This document shows, one piece after another, positions 24,105 through 36,371 of a stretch of 64,000 nt of DNA. Positions within the stretch are counted from its first letter, which is position 1. Each line of letters starts with the position of its first letter. The notes beneath the pieces were generated by a model. The model was not told the DNA's origin and did no database searches. It worked only from the letters and a program-made list of their open reading frames with translations. Source of the DNA: Tubulanus polymorphus (lineage: Eukaryota > Nemertea > Palaeonemertea > Tubulaniformes > Tubulanidae); contig NC_134033.1 in assembly GCF_964204645.1 (NCBI RefSeq), positions 3,097,631-3,161,630 on the forward strand, given 5' to 3'. A program made the position numbers and the translations under genes.

Positions 24105-26469
24105 GGGTTTGACTATTTCACGGAATGGCTTCGTATTGTAATAATGCGTATAAATATGTAAGTTTCCGGGTCTGGGGATCGCGGTTACTACGAAGAGTGG
24201 TTCTGAAAAATGCAACAGATGTCGCCTTCGCTTAATTTACACTTGTCGTATAGTTTTCTCAGGAGACCGAGGAGGTTAGCTCGTTGGGCACAGGACGGCG
24301 CTCCGGCCCACCGGCGAATTCATGACAGAAATAGACTTTTTTACTAAAATGGTTATTTCAATTTCCGACCAACAGATGATCCCCTCGTTTACCATACCTA
24401 ACACCTTGCCACTACACACTCAACCTCGCTTAAGTCATTATCAGATAAGTCATCACACTACATCAGTATTTGTATTTCCAATTCTCTGGAGTAATTTGTA
24501 ATACGTTCTTTCGGTAAGTCATCATCTTAACGATTCTCCCAACTAAAGAGGACTTAAGCGATGTTGACTTTACTTTCTCCGAGCCGAATGAATGAAGACA
24601 TAGCTATTTTGTGATGGCCCTTTCTGGTCTCCAGCGACGAATCGGCTTCTGCAAGTAAATAAAGCTAGTGAGAGTATTCTTAGAAAAAATGATGGCAGAT
24701 TTTGAATAAAATTACCGTGGTAAACCATTGTGGAAACCACTTGGCTTGGTCCTAAGTTGTTACAGCCTGCGAGCTCTGTGACTGCACCCTCACTTATTGA
24801 TGTTAACTCGGCATTCTTTATTTCATTGTTATCTTTAAGTGACAAATAAATCATATCATGTTATTATGTTCTGTTTTAAGTTCGTAATTTTGGTTGAATC
24901 TGCGACAAGTGTAAATTACTTATTCTCTTATTGTTCTTGCTCAGTCACACGTATAAAAACAGTAAAATACATTGAAGTGAAGCTGAAAATGACCTGATGC
25001 AATTGATACGAAGTTTTTTCGAGTTGTTCCTTGAGTGAACACGAAATAGTCGGAGTCTCCCTCCACCGGCGCGAACACGTCTCCCTCCATCGCCTTCCAC
25101 TATCTAGGCCGTTTCGTGATGCAGTTCCACACATTTGGGGACGGCGTTCTGCTTAGGGTTAGGTTTAGAGATTAAGACACTGTTAAAACGAATTTGAGTT
25201 AGAAATACACGTTGAAAAGGTATCACTGACGTGTCTAAAGCCTAACAACCACAACCACCTTTTCATAAATATGCCCTGCATATTTTTAAAATGTTGATGC
25301 TATTTGTTTTGTAGGGTGTCGTAGTATAAGTGAATAACGCTGTGAGGAGGTGGAATACCTGAAGATATGCGAGGTGTAAATACTGAAATTCATTGCGTGT
25401 GTGTTCAATGAAAATAAAGTGTTTGAAATAAAGGATTCGATTTCTGCAATTTAGGTCGGGTTTAAGAACTTTTCATAGAAATACCGAAATAACGGGTTTC
25501 GTCAACACACCAAACACTCGAAGTTCAAGAGAATTCGAAATGGTTATAGATAAATGCATTATTTCGAAAGTTTCTATCTTGGTTTTGACTATTTCAAATC
25601 GCTAAACACTTCACTTACCTAGAGGAACGCGACATTGTCAAATGTATCATTATCGGAACCTTGAACCAGCAGCGGAGAGAAGTCCTTATACAGCACCAGC
25701 GGATGAGCAAAGCGTCGTTACACCATCCAAACTCTACCGGGTGGTTCAACAGATGTCATTTTTTGGATATATTCATAACCGAAGATAATAAACTGATTAT
25801 AAAACTTTTTATTCAACTAAGCCAGGTATACACTCAAAGATCAGCTTCACTATTTCGATGTATTGTATTTCGTTTATTGGTTTTATACGTTTGACTGAGC
25901 AAGAATTATTAAAATAAAGGAGACTCGTAATTTACACTTGTTGCAGATTTAAATAAAATGACCAATTTGAAACCTTGATTCCTACATGACTTTTATTCAA
26001 AATTGTACAAAGTTTATTCGAATGTAAAAACGGTTTCTGGGACAAAATCATTTCCGATGAGGCTCTGCTCGCTAAAGTTGATGACATCTCCATTCATCAG
26101 CCAGATACCACTTATAGGCACATTATTTCAACTTTTAAATCAATCTCTACAGTAATTAATTCAGTTAATAGGGAAATTAGTGGCACGAGCTTGAGGATCT
26201 GTGAGCGAAGTTGACCGCTGACAGGACGCAAAGCGCAATAACCATCTCAGTGAAAGTCAGTTTCTAACCTCCATCAGTCTGTGGGCCGGAGCGCCGTCCT
26301 GTGCCCACCGAGCTAATCTCGTGAGTCTCCTGAGAAAACTCTACGACAAGTGTAAATTAGCGAAGGCGACATCTGTTGCGTTGTTTAGAACCACAATCTC
26401 CGGAACCGGTGACTTACACATTTATAACATTAATACAATAAGAAGCCATTCCGTGAAATAGTCAAACCC
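24105..26469. mobile_element. Inverted-repeat element of about 2.37 kb, complete copy
   Basis: The two ends are long imperfect inverted repeats of roughly 210 bp. The left end begins GGGTTTGACTATTTCACGG at 24105 and the right end finishes with its complement at 26469. Both arms carry the block reading CAACAGATGTCGCC next to a run matching TTTACACTTGTCGTAGAG. A second, inner inverted pair lies near 24890-24950 and 25880-25950, so the element looks like nested fold-back DNA. No transposase-like open frame was found and no target-site duplication is obvious, so the superfamily is unknown. It is probably a non-autonomous DNA element. Confidence 0.65.
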
Positions 26470-27518
26470 ACACTTCATTCAAATATATATATATATTGGC
26501 AACCTTTCACAAACCTTTACTCGACTCCTCGGTGCCCGTTATAGTCTAGCCAACCTTCCTATACTGCCGAATTGCCCGTATCAACTCTGGACCAGGTCAA
26601 ATGTGTTTAGAATTGGTTTTATATTTTGCACTTAAAGCCAATTTAAAAGTTTGAACGGACACTTCAGTTTCAGTAAATCCCTGCAAAAGTTTTGTGTTAT
26701 TGAGTGTCAGGTGACAAAGCCACAATTTTAGTTATTTCTCAATAATTTTCATATTTGTCTCGCGTCTAAATACAGAATCTAGAATGGTTTGAGTGTCAGA
26801 CGATTAAAGCGGTTACAACATATACGATGTGGATTGTATGACCCAATATGCAATGAAACAAATGTTTTCGATTGTTTATATCTGATAAATCGTTAGATTA
26901 CTCGTTACTCGAATCTCTTACTCGAAGTCGAATAAGCATTGAAACTCCGAAAACAAATATTGGAATACTTGCATTCGATGCTGGCAATCAGATTTCCGTT
27001 GTTTAATTGGAATTCAAACACAAATCACTGATATCACAATCGATTCGAGTTAAGATTGAGTCCACTGTATTTCAGTTTGCTATAACGAGGGTCCGTCATT
27101 TCTTCGACTAAGCTTAAACCTAACCTAACCTTAATTTCCTAAACAGAAATAATTCAAAATTTCTACTCTACCGTTGGGTTCGAATCCCGAAACGAATGGT
27201 TCGCCGCGTTGATACGGGGATAAACATGCTGGACCCAGTGGCACAGTTGTGAGTTAAAGCTAAATCCGAGATAAATACAAATTACACGAATTAATGAGTA
27301 ATTCGGTGGATTTTACCGGATTTGCCAGACGCAATAGAAAAGAAATTCTGCAGTTTGCTGATGTAATTAAGCCACTTTTCGTCAACCAAATGTATCTCGA
27401 CAAAATACAGCATCATGAAATCAGTTGCATGAATCAAATTTGAAATCGATGGTTACATTTACATGTAACATGGTTACACGTAGTTACATGTTAGAATGTT
27501 TTCCAATCACAATCGGGC

Positions 27519-27805
27519 GGACCGGATGGCTTAGTCGGTCGGCGACTAGCGTGTCACCGCTGTGGCCCGGGTTCGAGTCTCGGAGGAGGCGGGTCAGGAT
27601 GTGGCAAATGATCTCCGGTAAGCGGGCGAGTCGAGAGTACTGTCCTCCCTGGAATGAGGTTGCTAATGCGTGAGTCCTACAAAATAACTGGTGTGGGGTA
27701 AATTATGTTTAATTCAGTCGTTTCTGGCTGAATTATTTATTTATCCCACAATACCGGTCCAGGCTGCGGAGTAATTCCCCCAGGGACCTTCGACTTTTTT
27801 ACAAT
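27519..27805 (+). mobile_element. tRNA-derived SINE, copy B
   Basis: Same insertion as at 3344-3630, duplicated with its flanks. Box A TGGCTTAGTCGG and box B GGTTCGAGTCTC are unchanged. Confidence 0.65.
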
Positions 27806-28758
27806 ATTAGTTTGTTATTTTAAGTTTAGTGGTGAGGGTTTGGGAAATTTTTTTATATTTATTCAATTCCTCGAACTGAAGAAATCCAAGCGACTATTCG
27901 GTACAAGCAGCGCACGCGGTGATCAATCACAGTTCTTTCTCAACTGATGATAAAACTTTGATAATTTTTTTAACTTCACCAGATTTCGGTTAAAGAAGAT
28001 GTGTACGCGGCGATGTCTGGTGAACTTGTGTATAAATTCGGATTCAAAACGACTCTATCCAATAGAGAATCACTCACTGGAGACCTGCCATACGCTCTAC
28101 TACACAATAGTGCCGCGTCACTGCACAAACCCTTAAGCAAACTTCGATATCCTAAAGCAAAACTCGAAAATAGTAAAATTGAGCCGGTATTATAGTTCAA
28201 AACCAGACGTAAATAGAAGGGAAATCTACACTAAAGTTTGTTGGATAGTTTAGATAAAATTTCAGCTTACAATTTTAGGCAAAAATCGAAGCATTCGATA
28301 TTTCTATCTTAAACAATATGTGCCTCTATGAATAGTCGAATTAAACTCGATGACCTGTAGGCCCCATTGAAAATGTTTGGCACGAATTGAATAGTTCTTT
28401 CGGATTAGCGTCACGGACTCGGGTCTGTCACAGGAATGCGCGATCGAGCTTTCTGATTGATCCATTCCGGTCGCATCGATTATGCACCGTCGTTGATTGG
28501 TTGACGTAGGTATTAGAAGCGCGGTTCGAGCCGCCCGGTGCCAGTCCGAGAACCGATGTCCAGTGATGAAGGTCGACCTATAAGAGCTCTGCAACAAGGC
28601 GTGAAGAACGTGTGGCTTCAAGCAAACAACCTACTGATAAGCGGCTGATGATGTTAGGAGAGACTGGAACGTGAAGGAATTTGTGACGCCTTGCGATTGA
28701 GAACGCAAGATGAGACTGGCGGCTGTTGATGCTGATGATTGCGGTGGAGATCCCGATA

Positions 28759-28773
28759 CTGCTGCTGCTGCTG
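28759..28773 (+). repeat. (CTG)5 microsatellite
   Basis: Copy B counterpart of the eleven-triplet run at 4572-4604. Confidence 0.85.
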
Positions 28774-29170
28774 TTGATGTCTGATTTCAACTACAAACAG
28801 ATTACGGCTAATTTGCTGATGAAGACTAGTTGCTGTTGTCGCTGATTTCCGATGTTCTATTTCGCGCACATTCATACATTATGAATATTGTGTCTTTTTA
28901 GGGTTAAACCGAAACCAGTTCGCTACTACTGACAACTACATGTACACAACTCGTTTGTCGCAACGTCCTAACTAGTCTGCTGCTGCTGCTGCATTGGGAA
29001 CCGCATCAACCCACATTTTGCTGTTTCGGTATCTTTACATTAAGATAAGGTAATTATATTAAACTACACCCATCCTTACATTTTGCATATTCAATCTTCT
29101 TCAATAGCTTGACGATTATCCGATTTGTTTTTCAGCCGGCTATATTTGAGTTACAGCAACATCTTCAAAT

Positions 29171-29489
29171 CTCGAGACGCAGACTCAACTCCGACTAAAG
29201 CACCATCTCCAAACCTCGAGATGCAGACTCCACTCCATCTCCAAACCTCGAGACGCAGACTCTACTCCGACTAAGGCACCATCTCCAAACCTCGAGACGC
29301 AGACTCTACTCCGACTAAAGCACCATCTCCAAACCTCGAGACGCAGACTCTACTCAGACTACAGAACCATCTCCAAACCTCGAGACGCAGACTCTACTCG
29401 GACTACAGAACCATCTCCAAACCTCGAGACGCAGACTCTACTCCGACTAAAGCACCATCTCCAAACCTCGAGACGCAGACTCTACTCCG
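29171..29489 (+). repeat. 44-bp minisatellite, copy B
   Basis: Same minisatellite as at 5002-5409 with about seven units. Two units carry the private variant CGGACTACAGAACC or CAGACTACAGAACC, so the arrays have diverged in both number and sequence. Confidence 0.9.
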
Positions 29490-29744
29490 TCATTATTTCG
29501 TTTTGCCGCATGTTATAAAGTAACGTAAATAAATAAACGTCCATATACATAAAATGCTCGTCTTACTAAAAATCTCTGTCTCGGGCTCCGGAAAGAACTC
29601 TTCCGCTTACAACTTCTCACACAATCAAGGAAAGGACAAAGTCAAATAGGAAAGGACAAACGCAAAGTACAAATCAAAGAATTTATTCCAAATTCAAAGT
29701 AGGAATTTCTTACAGCTTGTTTGCAAAAGTAAAATTCAACATTT

Positions 29745-29895
29745 TATTGAAACATCAATATTTAATATCAACTAAAATGGGATTTGAACCACCGATGATT
29801 CGACTAAGCAGTCCAGCACCCTACCTACTACGCTATAGGGACGTACTGACAGCACACAGAGAAACTCATATTTATCCATTGCTTAAGCAAATTTT
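29745..29895 (-). mobile_element. tRNA-derived SINE-like repeat, copy B
   Basis: Duplicate of 5690-5835, with a few substitutions in and around box B. Confidence 0.5.
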
Positions 29896-29980
29896 ATCAA
29901 AAAAATAATGCCATCTACCGGGCGAGACAGGAACTAGTTCCCATTTCAACCCGGTAGATGGTAATAGAGAATGAGACAAG

Positions 29981-30740
29981 AAGAGTAAGAGATGAGAGTG
30001 AAACAGAGTGAGGAGAGAATGAGAAAGAGACAGAGTGAGGAGAGATGAGAATGAGACAGAGTGAGGAGAGAGTGAGGAGAGATGAGAGTGAAACAGAGTG
30101 AGGAGAGAGTGAGAATGAGACAGAGTGAGGAGAGATGAGAGTGAAACAGAGTGAGGAGAGATGAGAGTGAAACAGAGTGAAGAGAGAGTGAGAATGAGAC
30201 AGAGTGAGGAGAGAGTGAGAATGAGACAGAGTGAGGAGAGATGAGAGTGAAACAGAGTGAGGAGAGAGTGAGAATGAGACAGAATGAGGAGAGATGAGAG
30301 TGAAACAGAGTGAGGAGAGAGTGAGAATGAGACAGAGTGAGGAGAGATGAGAGTGAAACAGAGTGAGGAGAGAATGAGAAAGAGACAGAGTGAGGAGAGA
30401 TGAGAGTGAAACAGAGTGAGGAGAGAGTGAGAATGAGACAGAGTGAGGAGAGAGTGAGGAGAGATGAGAGTGAAACAGAGTGAGGAGAGAGTGAGAATGA
30501 GACAGAGTGAGGAGAGATGAGAGTGAAACAGAGTGAGGAGAGAGTGAGAATGAGACAGAGTGAGGAGAGATGAGAGTGAAACAGAGTGAGGAGAGAGTGA
30601 GAATGAGACAGAATGAGGAGAGATGAGAGTGAAACAGAGTGAGGAGAGAGTGAGAATGAGACAGAGTGAGGAGAGATGAGAGTGAAACAGAGTGAGGAGA
30701 GAGTGAGAATGAGAGAGGATAGAAAGAGATAGAGAGGATA
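29981..30740 (+). repeat. GA-rich minisatellite, expanded allele (copy B)
   Basis: Same unit as 5937-6075 but about 760 bp long, roughly fifteen units. It explains most of the offset growth between the two duplication copies. Long antisense open frames across it (Ser/Leu/His repeats) are artefacts of the repeat. Confidence 0.92.
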
Positions 30741-31084
30741 GGATGGCATATCACCTGAACTTATGTTCCTCTTGTTTTCTATCTAGAATGCCGTTTACAG
30801 TTTCTAGTTCAAACAGATATTTATCCCATCAGCAGTAATGTCATTATTTTGTCCTCGTGGACATAAAGTTCACTATAACTGAAGTCAAGTTCTCCCAATA
30901 TGAGTTCGTTTGTTTGTTTATACTGTCGCTGAGTTTGAACACTGCCCACACCATCTGATGTAGTCCTGATCATAGTTCCACCATATTGATGACAAACATC
31001 CTAAAAATATACATGAAACTTAATAGCTTTAAGGCCATCAATCAAACATACAGAGTTAGAGTTAAGTCTAGTTACCAGTGTATC

Positions 31085-31775
31085 AGAGAAATGGCAATCT
31101 AAGGTACCCCCAAAATGAGGGTCAGGGGTCAAATATTTTTTGTCTCCGATTTCGATGAAATTCAGTATATACATGTATTCTGGGGTGCTGATTACAAATC
31201 TGAAAGAATTTTTCGGATCCGAGGCCCCAAAAATGAGAAATTCTAATTTTTGGGGGACCCCTAAATTGTCAAAAGGCCTTGGACCCCAGAATTTTCGAGA
31301 TATTCAAAATCTGATTGCAGATTTGGATTCAGCGCCCCTGAAAATAGTAAGGACTAAAATTTTAAGCAAATCGAAGAGATTCGATTTTTTGGCCAAAATC
31401 GGCAAAAATCAAAGAAGTTTTTTTTCGGCGAAAAATTTTTTTTCTCTGACTCCTTGTAAACTTGGTAGGAAGATGTATTCTGTGGTGTAGATTCCGGATA
31501 TGCAATCAGATTTTGAATCGGAATTCATCTTCATTGGCAAATAAGGGTTTTAATGCCCAAAATATGCACCCCAAAAATGGGGTACAAAATCAAAATATTT
31601 TTTTGCCCCAATTTTAATAAAATTTGGTACAGAAATGTTTTTTGGTGTGCTGATCACGAATATGAAGTTAGTTTTTGGATCTGAGGCCTCTAAAATGAGA
31701 TATTCAGGATTTTGTGTTTTGACCCTTATTTTCGTCACAAATTTTGATGAAATTTGGTCCAAAAATACAATTTTA
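31085..31775 (+). repeat. Dispersed degenerate repeat, two units (copy B)
   Basis: Counterpart of 6425-7110, with a small deletion near 31410. Confidence 0.7.
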
Positions 31776-32089
31776 TCTATTGAGCCAAGTATTCAATTAA
31801 TTTTTAAGGCAGAAATTGATACTCTCACTAAAACCCTGAATTATAATTCCTGCCACACAATTACAGGCTGCTATAAATAACTCCATTGACAATTCTTATG
31901 ACACTCAGTAAACACTATGTTTACAGATAAACTGCTCTCTCATAATTGTTTTTGAAACATAAAAGAAATTCTACTCACACAAGTCTCTCCTCCCTTGTCT
32001 AGCAGTAATAATAGTCCACTGAGTTCCACAATTCCACATACAGAGTTCCACACCTTCAGGAGTCAACCACTGATTTTTTACGAGTATCA

Positions 32090-32255
32090 ATCCACTTTTA
32101 GTCCAGTTAGTCCACATGTAGTTCGGTAAGTTCACATGTAGTCCAGTTAGTTCACTAGTAGTCCGGTTAGTGCACATGTAGTTCACATGTAGTCCGGTAA
32201 GTTCACATATAGTCCGGTTAGTTCACTAGTAGTCCGGTAAGTTCACTAGTCCGGA
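32090..32255 (+). repeat. Short tandem repeat, about 20-bp unit (copy B)
   Basis: Counterpart of 7430-7595; near-identical. Confidence 0.75.
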
Positions 32256-32514
32256 AGAAGTTGACTGAAGAAGTAAAACTGATGAATTTCAGTCGAAGTC
32301 CACATCCAGTATTTGTGATGAAGTTTACCAACGATAGTCGAGAGAGGAAAACCTGAAATATGAAATTGAAACAGTCTCTAGAGAAACACATTAACAAACT
32401 CAAACTCAAACTCTCAGACATACTAGTAAAGGCTTATGCAAAAGTTTTCACAACTTTACTGGATTAACAGATTGTTTTTACGTAACTGATATACTCGGCC
32501 ACTGTGGGAGTAAG

Positions 32515-32829
32515 ATGGTGAAACTGGTTGAGTCAGCTGGTGATGGTAACCTGCTGAACATGTGGAAAAGAGGAGGAATTAACAGGAATTGTAACAACAG
32601 CTCATCAAGATTTGTGAAACTATCACCTGCACCATGTCGTGCATGCGGCGCCGCCTGGCTAGTGAAAGTGGTTATTGACACTGAGTGCCGAGGTCCCTGT
32701 GTCTGTGAGGTCCCCCTGTGTGTCCCTGAGGACATGAAATCTTGTGAATTCTTATTCTTACGTATGTCTTACTTTAAACGGCCAAGTGAAAGTGACCACA
32801 GCCACAGCAAGGTTACCGTTAAACACTGA
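32515..32829 (+). CDS. Unrecognised 104-codon open frame (copy B)
   Basis: Counterpart of 7855-8169, with Gln-to-Leu and Gly-to-Ser changes and otherwise silent differences. Function unknown; it may not be a gene. Confidence 0.2.
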   Translation: MVKLVESAGDGNLLNMWKRGGINRNCNNSSSRFVKLSPAPCRACGAAWLVKVVIDTECRGPCVCEVPLCVPEDMKSCEFLFLRMSYFKRPSESDHSHSKVTVKH

Positions 32830-33047
32830 CTCCAGGTCCCTGTTGTGGTGGACGTGTCTGTAAAGTCCGTGTGTCTGTGAGGGCACGAAATCTCATGAAT
32901 TCTTATCTTTTAAACCAATATCAAAGTTCGTACGTTGGGAATCATTGTGGCTTTAAAGTCTTTATCAATTGAGAGACTTAGTTTCATTGTAAATAAAGAA
33001 TTAGAGATTGAATTGAGCGCGCTCCACAGTGCACGATTTCCATATCG

Positions 33048-33664
33048 ACCGTCTAGTGCTGCCCCTACATATAACGATAGCGGGGAAAACGTGAACTAAC
33101 TTAATACTCGCTTGCCAGAGTCTTCGGACGGCCGTAGTGGACGAACTAATTACCGATTTGCGGGCCGGATTCCGAGGGAATTCTCCAAATCTTACAACTG
33201 CTCTGAAACGTTTGAACCAAACAATTATTCTATAAGAGAATTAACCTTAAAAGAGTAAATTGAATCGGGATATTTTTAGTATCGTCTGGCAGAGAGCGAC
33301 AGGTGTTTGAATGTTCCCTGATTATTTGCGCGCAATTAAAATATATCGAAGAAAAAATATGGAAATTTTGTCAATTCAGATGATAAATTATCATTCAAAA
33401 ATATAACTGAATAACTTATTCTGAATATAAATACTAATTAATTGATAAGAAAGTGAATTTTAGCTATCAAAATTGAATATCGTTCCCTAAAAAATAAGAA
33501 AATTTCATTAAAAAGTTATAAAGTATTCATAGTATCATATTTAATCAGAATTAGGCACCACACTGGTCCGTATTGTACGTAATTGGGAAATTCATATTCC
33601 GGCGGCGCTATTTTAGTTCACAGAAATTCCGCTGTCGTTATTCATAGGGGCAGCACTGTACGGT
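33048..33664. mobile_element. MITE-like element, 617 bp (copy B)
   Basis: Counterpart of 8388-9004, same ends, a few internal substitutions. Confidence 0.65.
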
Positions 33665-34807
33665 TGATATCTAACCCAGCCTCGCAATCTTACTGTGGCA
33701 TGCAAGTAAAACAGATATTTTTTTAGCCGAATTTCGTTCATTATTCACCACGATTCCGTTTTCTATGAATAATTCAATTAATTTTTAAGCTTTTGGAAAG
33801 GGGATCTTCTTTTTAAAACGATTTTCAAGCCATTTTTGATAGAACTCTTCTGTCAACGGAATCTAATTGCATAAAGCGGTAAAGAGGTAGACTCACATGC
33901 CACAGACAGAATCTAAAGCAAATTAAATTTTATTCTCCAAAAAAGTGCATTCATCCAACGCTATCATCAAAGTTGCAGCACGTGAACCATTAAACCTCCT
34001 ATTAAGGTCGACCCTTCTTGGTCAGGGTTAAAATCAAACTCTCCCAACCACAAATTGGTGCAAACAACTGGAAAAACTTCAGTTGAACATCGTTAATACG
34101 ACAAATCTGTGTAAAGACGAAACCAGTTTGATTCAACAATTGTATCCCACAAGATTCATATCAACGAGATTCCACTTAAACTAGAACAGAAAATCAGTTA
34201 CAACCACCACAAAATTAGTGAATAATCAATTTATTGTGAAATTTATTTCTTTCAGTGAAAAATGTGCATCAGAGTTAAATATCAAATAAAAGTCTTGCAT
34301 AAAGCGAACATGTGATCAACTCCGCAAAGAACTGACTGAACTTACCCAGGAATCGAAACCTGAAATCATATTTACAATATCAGACATCAGATTTATGATG
34401 CATCAGTATCACACATGTTGTTTCTGGTGCGCTATGTTATTACAGTACAGTAGAGTCTGCTCCTAACTTGAATCAATGTGATACCAGTGATACCCCATTG
34501 ACTGATGATTCAAGTTCTGTGGTCGAGAATTAAAACCTAGCAATCTAACTCGGAAATGTCTAAAAACTCCTGGACTTTTGTCGAATTCAGACGGAAATGA
34601 AATCATTTTCTGACTTTCTAATGGAATTTTCTGATCCTCAACTCAGATTTTTGCTTAGCAAGTATAAATTTTGCAAGTCTCCGCTTCAGTAAGACAAGGT
34701 TTACTGTTTTTGAGTTAAAAGCCGACATTTCTTTGTAGAAATAAACCAAAAATTTTGAGTGACTGGTGCTTTAGGAGTGTTTTAAATCTAGAGAAATTGA
34801 GACTTAC

Positions 34808-34893
34808 CTTAAACGGAAAGAATTGATCGTCCATGTTTCCGAAACCTAAGGAGCCATGTTTATTTCTACCCCACACGTACAGATCATTGTTAT
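34808..34893 (-). CDS. RCC1-repeat exon, open (copy B)
   Basis: Same 86-bp exon as at 10156-10241 with the same splice sites. The frame is open: NNDLYVWGRNKHGSLGFGN then MDDQFFPFK, followed by GTAAGTCTC. The motif WGRNKHGSLGFG is a good RCC1 signature. It is only one blade of a usual seven, so it is a fragment of a gene whose remaining exons are not recognised here. The gene would run antisense to the receptor, beginning upstream of it. Confidence 0.5.
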
Positions 34894-35394
34894 CTACAAT
34901 ATAATAACATTGTAAACAATGTAACATCATTCTAGATGCTAGGCTAGGGATTGATAGAGAGAGGGAGCAGGGCCAGGGAGTTTCACACAGTAACTAGGCT
35001 TAAGAATAGAAATCCGATTCCCTTTGTACTAGCATGTCTCCAGCCTCGATTGCCTACGTACCTATTGATAACTATTAAAATGAGACATCAATTTCTAGCA
35101 TTTCTTCCAAATCACAACTCTACTTGGTTCATCTTGGTTTATCTGGGTTCGTCCTGGTTCATCCTGGTTTATTGGGGTTCGTCCTGGTTCATCTTGGTCC
35201 ATCTGCTCCACTGCATCAATGTCTGTATAATGTTCAAATCAATTCTCTACTGATTGTAGGTAAAGGGGGAATCGTCACCACCATAACAACCGTCAATAGT
35301 TCCGCCATATTGATGACAAACATCCTAAAAATATACATGAAACTTAATAAATTTGAGTTATGTTAGAGTTAAGTCTAGTTACTGGTGTATCATA

Positions 35395-35820
35395 GAAATG
35401 GCAATCTAAGGTACCCCCCAAAACGAGGGTTAGGGGTCAAATATTTTTTGTCTCCAATTTCGGAGAAATTTAGTATAGACATGTATTCTGGGGTGCTGAT
35501 CACAAATCTGAAAGAATTCTTAGGATCCGAGGCCTCAAAAATGAGAAATTCGAATTCTTAGGGGTAAATTTTAAAAAGGCCCTGGACCCCAGGGTTTTTG
35601 AGATATTTGAAATCTGATTGCAGATTTGGAATCAGCACCCCCGAAAATATTTAGGACTTAAATTTCAAGCAAATCGAACAGATTCGATTTTTTGGCTAAA
35701 AACGGCAAAAATCTAAGGTGTAAGTCCAGGAGTTTTTTTTCGGCGAAAAAAATTTTTCTCTGATTCCTTCTAAACTTGGTAGGAAGATGTATTCCGAGGT
35801 GTAGATTCCGGATCTACCGC
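35395..35820 (+). repeat. Dispersed degenerate repeat, third unit (copy B)
   Basis: Counterpart of 10740-11170, with a short deletion near 35563. Confidence 0.7.
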
Positions 35821-36371
35821 GGTCATCCCCGTCTTACTTTGTTGCTATTGTTTCTTCAAAACAATCTGTACCAAACAAGACCTTACTCACCACAATCAGA
35901 TATCCACGCGCTTCACTTAGCTTCAACTCAGTTATTATATTGACTGTAGAGCGAATTTAGTCAAAACAGATATTGACGAAATGTTTTACAGAGACGCAGA
36001 ATATTTCGAGGTACAGATAGAAAATGTCATAGAATATTATCACAAACTGAACGCAGTTCGGGAGCGACAGTAAATATTTTTAGAGAAATAATTGCACATG
36101 ATTATAAACACGATATATTGAAACACGTCTAAATTTAGAAACCGCGGTAATTACAGCGAAACCGAGAACAGATGAAAGTTTCACAAATACGAGACTGGCG
36201 CCAGTTTGATGGGAGATCTTTTTACAAAATAATTGGACTCGGTCAATTCGTCAACTTCTGACATTTGCGAATTCGTCATTACTTTGTTTGCAGCCACTCT
36301 TATGAGAAATGTCGTGAAAACTTGGAAATAGTTAGAAATGTGTTTGTTTTGAAGCGTGAATTGTGTTCAAT

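Noticed and set aside
29915-30754. Minus-strand open frames of 279 and 267 codons
   Set aside because: They lie on the GA-rich minisatellite. The translation is a Ser/Leu/His/Pro repeat in more than one register, and the frame is only a few dozen codons long in copy A.
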